Shown here: in pieces, positions 7,191-13,383 of the stretch
How the letters are laid out: each line of letters starts with the position of its first letter
Numbering within the stretch: the first letter of the stretch is position 1
Assembly (NCBI GenBank): GCA_028866355.1
Contig: JAGWIH010000023.1
Coordinates: 1-14,728 of the forward strand
DNA: 14,728 bases
From: Alphaproteobacteria bacterium
GTDB lineage: Bacteria > Pseudomonadota > Alphaproteobacteria > ATCC43930 > CGMCC-115725
Direction of reading: 5' to 3'
Made by a program: the position numbers and the translations under genes
Notes under the pieces: generated by a model
What the model saw: only the letters and a program-made list of their open reading frames with translations
Told to the model about the DNA's origin: nothing
The model's database searches: none

Positions 7191-7218
7191 GCGAAAAGTA
7201 AACTTGGGTGAGGCTCCC

Positions 7219-8454
7219 ATGTCGATATCGTCGTCCCGTTCCGCCGCCGCGAGCGCCGCATCCGACATTCCGAGCGCTTACGCCAAGAAAGCGCTTTTCG
7301 GCTCCGCCATCGGTTATGCGATGGACGGGTTCGACCTGCTCATCCTCGGCTTCATGCTCGGTGCCATTCGCAACGAGCTAGGACTGTCGGGCCCACAGGC
7401 CGGTTCGCTCTTCACGTTCACGTTACTGGGCGCGGTCACGGGCGGCATCGTCTTCGGCGTCATGAGCGACTATTTCGGGCGCGTGCGGGTGCTGAGTTGG
7501 ACCATCCTGCTGTTCGCTGTCTTCACCGGCTTGTGCGCGTTCTCGCGCGGGTACTACGACCTCCTGACCTACCGCACGATTGCCGGGCTCGGGCTCGGCG
7601 GCGAATTCGGCATCGGTATGGCACTGGCCGCTGAAGCCTGGCCGGCATCGCAACGCGGGCGGGTTTCGTCCTATGTCGGCCTCGGCTGGCAATCGGGCGT
7701 TCTGATCGCGGCTTTCGTCACGCCGTTTCTGCTGCCGTATATTGGCTGGCGCGGAATGTTCCTGGTCGGTGTCGTTCCAGCTGTCGTCGCCTTTATCGTC
7801 CGGCGTACGATCGGCGAACCCGAGATCTTCGTTCAGCGCCACATCCGGCAGGGGTTCCCGATCGGCCTTCTCTTCAGGGACGCGGCGACCGTAAAAGTCA
7901 CAATCGGCATGTTCATCCTCTGCGCTGTGCAGAACTTTGGTTATTACGGCGTGATGATCTGGCTGCCGTCTTATCTAAAGACTCAGTTCCATTTCCCGTT
8001 GTTGCAATCCGCGGTGTGGACCGCCGTGACGATCATCGGGATGGCACTGGGCATCTGGCTTTTCGGCGTCGCGGCGGATCGCATCGGCCGGCGGCCGGTG
8101 TTCATGGTGTGGCAAATCGGTGCCGCGATCATGGTAATCGTGTTCTCGCAATTGACATCGCCGTATGCGCTGCTGATCGGCGGCGCGGTGATGGGTTTTT
8201 TCATCAACGGTATGCTCGGCGGCCTCGGCGCGCTCATGTCGGAGCTTTATCCGACGGCGGCACGCGCCACGGCGCAGAACGTCCTGTTCAATCTCGGACG
8301 CGGCGTCGGTGGATTCGGGCCGTTCGTCGTGCCGATCCTCGCGGCGCAATATTCCTTCCCGATTGCCATCGCGCTGTTGGCGATCATCTATGTGATCGAG
8401 CTCATCGCGACCATATTCCTGATCCCGGAACGAAAGGGCGTTCCGCTCGAGTAA
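7219..8454 (+). CDS. MFS transporter, aromatic-acid:H+ symporter-like (candidate orotate/ureide importer)
   Basis: A 411-residue inner-membrane protein with about 12 hydrophobic segments. TM1 carries GYAMDGFDLLILG with Asp36 and Asp39, the acidic pair typical of the aromatic acid:H+ symporter (PcaK/BenK) group. The loop 2-3 MFS signature is GVMSDYFGRVRVL (80-92) and its repeat in loop 8-9 is GVAADRIGRRPVF (283-295). SELYPTAARATAQN (341-354) is another family stretch. The ATG at 7219 follows GGTGAGG at suitable distance; the open upstream frame has no MFS similarity that I see. Placed 50 bases before pyrK and in the same direction, it may import an aromatic carboxylate such as orotate, or a ureido acid. 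The substrate is inferred from neighbours only. Confidence 0.9.
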   Translation: MSISSSRSAAASAASDIPSAYAKKALFGSAIGYAMDGFDLLILGFMLGAIRNELGLSGPQAGSLFTFTLLGAVTGGIVFGVMSDYFGRVRVLSWTILLFAVFTGLCAFSRGYYDLLTYRTIAGLGLGGEFGIGMALAAEAWPASQRGRVSSYVGLGWQSGVLIAAFVTPFLLPYIGWRGMFLVGVVPAVVAFIVRRTIGEPEIFVQRHIRQGFPIGLLFRDAATVKVTIGMFILCAVQNFGYYGVMIWLPSYLKTQFHFPLLQSAVWTAVTIIGMALGIWLFGVAADRIGRRPVFMVWQIGAAIMVIVFSQLTSPYALLIGGAVMGFFINGMLGGLGALMSELYPTAARATAQNVLFNLGRGVGGFGPFVVPILAAQYSFPIAIALLAIIYVIELIATIFLIPERKGVPLE

Positions 8455-8457
8455 TCT

Positions 8458-8474
8458 GGCGGCATTGAGCCGCC
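8458..8474 (+). terminator. Small hairpin between transporter and pyrK (possible attenuating terminator)
   Basis: GGCGGC and GCCGCC form a perfect six-pair GC stem around the loop ATTGA, four bases after the transporter stop. A TTTTT run (8485-8489) and further T-rich sequence follow, but about 10 bases from the stem, too far for a classical intrinsic terminator. It may reduce read-through into pyrK or only stabilise the upstream message. Confidence 0.3.
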
Positions 8475-8504
8475 GTTCGCTCGCTTTTTGTTTGGTCTTT
8501 AGCC

Positions 8505-9335
8505 ATGGACACTGTCCACGCTGCGCGTTCGCTTTTTCCGATTGCAGAGCAATCCGCGGCTGTGATCGCGAATGCGGCGATCAATGCGGAATACAAGCAT
8601 CTTGTCGTCGCGGCAGAGCCGCCGGCGACCAATGTTGTCGCAGGCCAGTTTTTCCATCTTCTCTGTCCGCAATCCGGCGATGCCGCGCCGTTTCTACGGC
8701 GGCCGATGAGCGTCTACGCCGCCGACCACGCCCAGGGCCGGGTCGAATTTCTCTATAAAGTGACCGGTGCCGGCACGCGCGGCCTCGCCACGCTCGCGCC
8801 ATGCGACCGTCTCAATATGCTCGGTCCGCTCGGCCGCGGTTTCACGCTGGAACCGACGTGGCGGCACATCGTCGTCGTTGGCCGCGGCGTCGGCCTCGCA
8901 ACGCTGGCGCCACTGGCGCTGCTGGCAGAGCGATCTGGGATCGAAGTGACCGCCATCCTGAGTGCGCGGCGGCCGGATCTGGTGATGTCGGTAGATTTGT
9001 TTCGCGGTCACGGCGCCGAGGTGATTGCCGTGACGGATTCCGACCGCAGCAGCGACGTTGTCAACGTCGAACGGCTTGTGCGCGATCTGGCGGTGCGGCA
9101 CCGTGCCGACGCGCTGTTCACCTGCGGCTCGAACCGTCTCTTGCTGCTGCTCCAGCGTCTCGGCAAGGGGCTCGGCATACCGGGTCAAGTCGCCCTCGAG
9201 CAGCAGATGGCGTGCGCGCTCGGCATGTGTTTCTGCTGCGTCCGCGATTTCCGTTCCACGGCGGGTGGTGTCGAGCACCGACGCGTGTGCTGGGAAGGCC
9301 CGGTCTTCGATTTGCAGGAGCCGATGTCGTGGTAG
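8505..9335 (+). CDS. pyrK: Dihydroorotate dehydrogenase electron transfer subunit
   Basis: A 276-residue iron-sulfur flavoprotein that passes electrons between the FMN of PyrD and NAD(H). The FAD-binding domain shows RRPMSVY (65-71) and the NAD-binding domain shows VVVGRGVGLATLAPL (123-137). Near the C-terminus Cys237, Cys242, Cys245 and Cys262 reproduce the spacing of the [2Fe-2S] ligands in the Lactococcus subunit except for a slightly longer last gap. The end CWEGPVFDLQEPMSW (262-276) resembles the family's VCxxGPVF ending. ATG 8505 has only a weak ribosome site. pyrD begins inside its last codons, overlapping by 7 bases, as expected for a 1:1 complex. Confidence 0.93.
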   Translation: MDTVHAARSLFPIAEQSAAVIANAAINAEYKHLVVAAEPPATNVVAGQFFHLLCPQSGDAAPFLRRPMSVYAADHAQGRVEFLYKVTGAGTRGLATLAPCDRLNMLGPLGRGFTLEPTWRHIVVVGRGVGLATLAPLALLAERSGIEVTAILSARRPDLVMSVDLFRGHGAEVIAVTDSDRSSDVVNVERLVRDLAVRHRADALFTCGSNRLLLLLQRLGKGLGIPGQVALEQQMACALGMCFCCVRDFRSTAGGVEHRRVCWEGPVFDLQEPMSW

Positions 9336-10279
9336 ATTTAGCGGTTAAAATCGGCGGCTTGCAGCTTGCCAATCCCGTCATGCCGGCGTCCGGCACATTT
9401 TCGGATGGCTTGGCCGGCGTCATCGACTTCAACCGTCTCGGCGCTTTCGTGACCAAGACCGTGACCCGCGAACTGCGCACCGGCAACGCCACGCCACGCG
9501 TCGCCGAAACCGCCGGCGGGATGCTCAATTCGATCGGCATTCCGTCCAAGGGCATCGACTATTTCATCGACCAGACCCTGCCGTTCTATCGGCGCTTCAA
9601 GCCGCCGTTGGTCGTCAGCATTTCGGCGCCGACCGCTGACGGGTTCGCTAGCCTGGCCGCCGAGATCGGCGTTACCGGCGTTGCGGCGATAGAAGCCAAC
9701 GTCTCGTGTCCGAATCTCGAGCAGGACGGTCGTGCCTTTGCCATGACGCCGGAAGCGACCGCCGGCGTCGTTGCCCGATTGCGCGCGGCAACGACATTGC
9801 CGCTCTGGGTGAAGCTGACGCCGAACACCGGCGACATCGCCGAGGTCGCGCGCGCTGCCGAGGCGAACGGCGCCGATGCCGTGGTCGTCGCCAATACGAT
9901 TCTCGGTATGGCCATCGACGTGGATACCTTTCGTCCGCGTCTCGGCAGCATCACTGGCGGCCTCTCCGGTCCGGCGGTGAAGCCGGTCGTTCTTCGCCAA
10001 GTCTATCAGTGCGCGCGCGCGGTCAAAATCGACATCGTTGGTTGCGGCGGTATCGCCAACGGCAACGACGCCGTCGAATATCTGCTTGCCGGCGCGCGCG
10101 CCGTTCAGGTCGGTACGGCAACCTTCGTTCACCCGACAGCGTTGATCCGCGTCATCGACGAGCTCGAAGAATTTTGTAACCGGCGCGGCTTTGCTCAGGT
10201 TTCGGCGCTAACCGGTGCACTGTTAAGCGCGGGCGCGGACGAAACCGATGTCGAATGGCGCCGGGAAGCCAGCCAATGA
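9329..10279 (+). CDS. pyrD: Dihydroorotate dehydrogenase, class 1B catalytic subunit
   Basis: A 316-residue FMN protein that interconverts dihydroorotate and orotate. The catalytic base is Cys127 in NVSCPN, which marks class 1; quinone-linked class 2 enzymes have Ser here. Other family stretches are NPVMPASGTF (15-24), Lys43 in TKTVT, WVKLTPN (160-166), ANTILG (188-193), GGLSGPAVKP (210-219) and GCGGI plus QVGTA near the phosphate site. With the adjacent pyrK this is the heterotetrameric NAD-linked class 1B type. I chose GTG 9329 because AGGAG lies eight bases upstream and it starts the VDLAVKIGG homology; it overlaps the pyrK end by 7 bases. Its stop overlaps the next start as ATGA. Class 2 PyrD is usual in Alphaproteobacteria, so a second pyrD may exist elsewhere. 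Confidence 0.94.
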   Translation: MVDLAVKIGGLQLANPVMPASGTFSDGLAGVIDFNRLGAFVTKTVTRELRTGNATPRVAETAGGMLNSIGIPSKGIDYFIDQTLPFYRRFKPPLVVSISAPTADGFASLAAEIGVTGVAAIEANVSCPNLEQDGRAFAMTPEATAGVVARLRAATTLPLWVKLTPNTGDIAEVARAAEANGADAVVVANTILGMAIDVDTFRPRLGSITGGLSGPAVKPVVLRQVYQCARAVKIDIVGCGGIANGNDAVEYLLAGARAVQVGTATFVHPTALIRVIDELEEFCNRRGFAQVSALTGALLSAGADETDVEWRREASQ

Positions 10280-11562
10280 AGCTCGTCGCCAACAACACGC
10301 AGACGGCATTCGATCCGCAAGCTGCCGCCGATGGATTGTTCCGCGAACTGGCGCGCGCCACCGCCGATGCCGGCGGCATCGGTGTTAGCCGCGAGAGCTA
10401 CGGTGCTGGCGAGCAGAAGGCGATCGAGATCGTACGACGTCGCGCCGAACAGGCCGGACTCGAAACGAGTTTCGATGCGGCGGCCAATCTTGTGGTGACG
10501 CTGCCTGGCCGCGATGCGGGCAAGCCATTCATCGCTATCGGCTCGCATCTCGACTCTGTGCCGCAGGGCGGGAATTACGATGGCGCTGCGGGTGTCGTCG
10601 CCGGCTTGTTAACTTTGATGCGCATCAAAGAAGAAAAGGCGGTGCCGCCGCGTACCGTCAAGCTCATCGCGATGCGCGGCGAAGAAAGCGCCTGGTACGG
10701 CAAGACCTGCGTCGGCTCTTATGCGTTGTTTGGCGGCTTGACCGAACAGGACCTGATGCTCACCAACCGGTCGGGGCACGGTACGCTTGGCGAAGCGATG
10801 CAGGCACGCGGCGCCGATGTGGCGCGGATCGCGCGCGGTGAAACTTTGCTCGATCCGGCTACGATCGGCGCTTATCTCGAACTCCACATCGAGCAGGGGC
10901 CGGTCATGGTCGCCCGGGGCTTTCCGACTGCAATCGTCACCGGCATTCGCGGCAATATCCGTCATCGCGAGGTGCACTGCGTCGGCGAGGCCGCGCATTC
11001 CGGCGCGGTGCCGCGCTGGCTCCGACGCGACGCAGTCTTCGCCCTTTCCGAGCTAATCACGCATCTCGACGAGCATTGGGACGGCCTGCAGCAACGCGGT
11101 CTCGATCTGGTGGTGACGGTCGGGGTTGTCGGCACTAATCCCGCCGAGCATGCGATGTCGCGGGTGCCGGGCGAGGTGACGTTCAGTTTCGAAGTGCGCA
11201 GCCAGAGCAGCGATACGCTCGAGGCCTTCTATCACCTGATGCGGACCGAGTGTCGCGCGATCGCAAGCAAGCGCAAGGTCGAGTTCCGATTCGATCGGCG
11301 GCTCGACACCAAGCCGGCGCGCATGGACGACGCTTGGGTCGAAAGACTGTTGCGGCTCTCGAAGCGTCTCGGTTTGCCGACCGAGACGCTTCCGTCGGGT
11401 GCCGGGCACGATGCAGCAATCTTTGCCAACGAGGGCGTGCCGTCGGCGATGATCTTCATCCGCAACGAGCACGGCTCGCACAATCCGCAAGAGGCGATGG
11501 CGTTGGACGACTTTCTTAAGGGCACCGACCTGCTTTATCATGCCGTCGTCGAAGCGGCGTGA
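10276..11562 (+). CDS. Zn-dependent hydantoinase/carbamoylase family amidase (M20-like ureidohydrolase)
   Basis: A 428-residue hydrolase of the family that includes N-carbamoyl-L-amino acid amidohydrolase, allantoate amidohydrolase and beta-ureidopropionase. Likely metal ligands are His91 (GSHLDSVPQGG), Asp102 (YDGAAG), Glu136/Glu137 (MRGEESAW), His204 (LHIEQGP) and His402 (GSHNPQE). The dimerisation lid domain lies about 220-335, with GEAAHSGAVP at its start. ATG 10276 overlaps the pyrD stop as ATGA, which favours it over an in-frame ATG at 10255. Coupling to pyrD suggests that N-carbamoyl-L-aspartate (ureidosuccinate) may be the substrate, giving aspartate, ammonia and CO2. That assignment is inference; allantoate or other N-carbamoyl amino acids remain possible. 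Confidence 0.88.
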   Translation: MKLVANNTQTAFDPQAAADGLFRELARATADAGGIGVSRESYGAGEQKAIEIVRRRAEQAGLETSFDAAANLVVTLPGRDAGKPFIAIGSHLDSVPQGGNYDGAAGVVAGLLTLMRIKEEKAVPPRTVKLIAMRGEESAWYGKTCVGSYALFGGLTEQDLMLTNRSGHGTLGEAMQARGADVARIARGETLLDPATIGAYLELHIEQGPVMVARGFPTAIVTGIRGNIRHREVHCVGEAAHSGAVPRWLRRDAVFALSELITHLDEHWDGLQQRGLDLVVTVGVVGTNPAEHAMSRVPGEVTFSFEVRSQSSDTLEAFYHLMRTECRAIASKRKVEFRFDRRLDTKPARMDDAWVERLLRLSKRLGLPTETLPSGAGHDAAIFANEGVPSAMIFIRNEHGSHNPQEAMALDDFLKGTDLLYHAVVEAA

Positions 11563-11592
11563 CGAACCTCTTTCATCTGGCTATGGTGTAGG

Positions 11593-11612
11593 CGATCTGC
11601 ACACGTAAGATG
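11593..11612 (+). promoter_or_regulatory. Possible operator before the XRE gene (shared motif)
   Basis: CGATCTGC followed by ACACGTAAGATG resembles the stretch before the transporter at 7174-7190, and both are preceded by GGCGATC within about 12 bases. It lies 17 bases upstream of the XRE start, where autoregulation is common. Similarity was found by eye and could be chance in GC-rich DNA. Confidence 0.2.
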
Positions 11613-11629
11613 CGGACGACGAGGGGAGC

Positions 11630-12562
11630 GTGGATACACGCCGTAAGGATATCGGCCGGCGGCTCAAGGCGTACCGCAGGGGCAGCGGCCTGAAGGCCGA
11701 GGAAATTGCGCATCGCCTGAACATCTCTCGCTCTGCACTCTATCGTATGGAGGCGGGAGAGATCGTCAAAATCGAGACGCTTGATGCGCTGGCTCACGTT
11801 CTCAACACGTCGCTCGCGTCGCTGCTCGGCGTCGGAGTCGAGTATTACTCGAAAGCCGGCGCGTATTTCGAGCGCATGCGGCAGCTGGAAGCGGCCGCCG
11901 ATCAGATTATCGCGCGTTTCATGCCAATTTCATTTCTGCTCACGACTGCCGATTACAGCACGCACCTGCGCCAAATGTTGATTGAGTCCCTGCCGCCCGG
12001 CGATCCGATGCCCGAGGCGCTTGCCGAGATCGAAACCATTATGGCCATCCTCGCCACGCGCAAATCTGCTCACAAACCGCGGATCGTCGCGTTGATGTCA
12101 GTCCCCGAAGTCGATCGTTTTCTGCAACTTGGCCTCATCGGCCGGTTCGGTTTTCCGCACGACGAATGGATGCGCCGGCGCGTGGCGGCGCGGCGCGAGA
12201 TCGAGAATATCGTGCATTTGTTGACTGATCAGCGGCCCGGGATCGAAGTCGGCTTGGTCGACGAAATGCTCCCGAACATGGCGTTTCAGCTCTTTCAGTC
12301 CAAGAGAGAGACGGTCCTGGCGGTCAGTCCGTTCCGTATCAGCGAGATGCCGAATATCCGGCATGGGGTCGCGACAGTGACGGCCGCTCCCGAGGCGGTT
12401 GCGCTTTATGAGAAACTCGCCGCCGACCTCTGGAGCCGTGCACTCAAAGGCCCGCGAGCGGCGGCTCGGCTGACCGATGTCATCGCTCGATCCGCCAACG
12501 GCGGGACGGCCGAAATGCGCTTGACTCGTGCGCCGTCGGGTCGCAGAAAGTCGCGCCACTAG
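11630..12562 (+). CDS. XRE/Cro-type helix-turn-helix transcriptional regulator
   Basis: A 310-residue protein with an N-terminal HTH domain at about residues 6-66. Helix 2 lies in LKAEEIAHRLN and the recognition helix in ISRSALYRMEAGE, followed by IETLDALAHVLNTSLASLLG. The remaining 240 residues match no domain that I can name and probably form an effector or dimerisation domain. The last 15 residues are basic. The start is GTG 11630 directly after GAGGGGA. It sits 67 bases after the amidase and 18 bases before pyrE, in the same direction, so it probably controls the transporter/pyr block, with orotate, a ureido acid or a nucleotide as signal. The effector is unknown. Confidence 0.85.
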   Translation: MDTRRKDIGRRLKAYRRGSGLKAEEIAHRLNISRSALYRMEAGEIVKIETLDALAHVLNTSLASLLGVGVEYYSKAGAYFERMRQLEAAADQIIARFMPISFLLTTADYSTHLRQMLIESLPPGDPMPEALAEIETIMAILATRKSAHKPRIVALMSVPEVDRFLQLGLIGRFGFPHDEWMRRRVAARREIENIVHLLTDQRPGIEVGLVDEMLPNMAFQLFQSKRETVLAVSPFRISEMPNIRHGVATVTAAPEAVALYEKLAADLWSRALKGPRAAARLTDVIARSANGGTAEMRLTRAPSGRRKSRH

Positions 12563-12580
12563 CTAGGCGGACCGCAAGCC

Positions 12581-13282
12581 ATGAATTTCGGCGCTACGTT
12601 TCCCGATCGCGAGCTCATTCAGCAGATCACGTCGCGCATCCTGCTTGAAGTGGGCGCGGTCAATTTCAATTCGTCGACGCCGTTTATTTTCACGTCCGGT
12701 TGGGCGAGCCCGGTCTACATCGATTGCCGCCGCCTGATTTTCTATCCGCGCGTCCGCGAGACGTTGTGCGAATTCGCCACGTCCACCATCCTGCGCGAAG
12801 TCGGTTTCGAGGCGATCGACGTGATCGCTGGCGGCGAGACGGCGGGAATCCCCTTTGCTGCATGGATTGCGGATCGATTGATGCTGCCGATGCAATATGT
12901 GCGCAAGAAGCCCAAAGGTTTCGGCCGCAACGCCCAGATCGAAGGCGACGTGCGCGAGAATGCCCGAACGTTGTTGGTCGAAGACTTGACAACTGACGGC
13001 CGCAGCAAGGTCAATTTCTGCAAGGCGCTGCGTCAGGCTGGCGCCATCGTCGAGCACACATTCGTCATCTTTCATTACGGCATCTTCCCCCAGAGCGAGC
13101 AGCTGATGACCGAAATCGGCGTGAAGCTTCATTCGCTCGCCAATTGGTGGGACGTGCTCAAGGTGGCCAAAGCCGAAGGCCGGTTCGACGCACCGACCAT
13201 GCGCGAAGTGGAAAAATTCCTGAACGATCCCGTGAGTTGGTCGGCGGCACACGGCGGCGCGTCCGAACTGCCGTCGGCTTAG
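12581..13282 (+). CDS. pyrE: Orotate phosphoribosyltransferase
   Basis: A 233-residue enzyme that joins orotate and PRPP to make OMP, the fifth step of UMP synthesis. The PRPP-binding motif is LLVEDLTTDGRS (131-142), with the acidic pair E-D followed by TTDG. The catalytic flexible-loop segment is VRKKPKGFGRNAQIEG (107-122), and the orotate-side segment FIFTSGWASPVYIDCR (35-50) matches the family. The C-terminal part with HSLANWWDVL and a 20-residue tail is somewhat longer than in E. coli PyrE. ATG 12581 is preceded by AGGCGG at 10 bases. It follows the regulator by 18 bases and closes the pyrimidine block; 101 bases separate it from the next gene. Confidence 0.95.
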   Translation: MNFGATFPDRELIQQITSRILLEVGAVNFNSSTPFIFTSGWASPVYIDCRRLIFYPRVRETLCEFATSTILREVGFEAIDVIAGGETAGIPFAAWIADRLMLPMQYVRKKPKGFGRNAQIEGDVRENARTLLVEDLTTDGRSKVNFCKALRQAGAIVEHTFVIFHYGIFPQSEQLMTEIGVKLHSLANWWDVLKVAKAEGRFDAPTMREVEKFLNDPVSWSAAHGGASELPSA

Positions 13283-13326
13283 CGCTTCTTTAACCATAAA
13301 TCCGCCGCCCTCACGCGAAATTAAGA

Positions 13327-13380
13327 AAATCGCCGTTCAATGGCGCCTGTCCGGCCTCTCGCCGGCGAGCGGGGCGATTT
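13327..13380 (+). repeat. Inverted repeat in the leader of the sugar dehydrogenase gene
   Basis: AAATCGCC (13327-13334) and GGCGATTT (13373-13380) are perfect 8-base inverted arms enclosing 38 bases. Between them lies a perfect 12-base palindrome, CTCGCCGGCGAG (13358-13369). The right arm ends three bases before the ATG at 13384 and adjoins the only GGGG ribosome-site candidate (13371-13374), so a folded leader could limit translation. A terminator for pyrE is less likely because no T-run follows. The gap also holds an AT-rich stretch around 13288-13302 (TTTAACCATAAAT) that could contain a promoter, but I cannot fix -10 and -35 boxes. Confidence 0.35.
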
Positions 13381-13383
13381 CGC

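Noticed and set aside
7105..7218. N-terminal extension of the MFS transporter
   Set aside because: Hydrophilic stretch overlapping folK; ATG 7219 has GGTGAGG upstream and fits the family.
8801..9328. N-terminal extension of pyrD through the pyrK coding region
   Set aside because: It is a shadow frame of pyrK; the GTG at 9329 has AGGAG eight bases upstream and begins the conserved region.
9338..10132. Minus-strand open frame of 264 codons opposite pyrD
   Set aside because: Antisense shadow of a conserved enzyme, no motif and no ribosome site.
12563..13297. Minus-strand open frame of 244 codons opposite pyrE
   Set aside because: Covers pyrE exactly in mirror; His/Arg-rich shadow without family features.
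13358..13369. Palindrome as an intrinsic terminator for pyrE
   Set aside because: Too short a loop and no following T-run; better described as part of the leader of the next gene.
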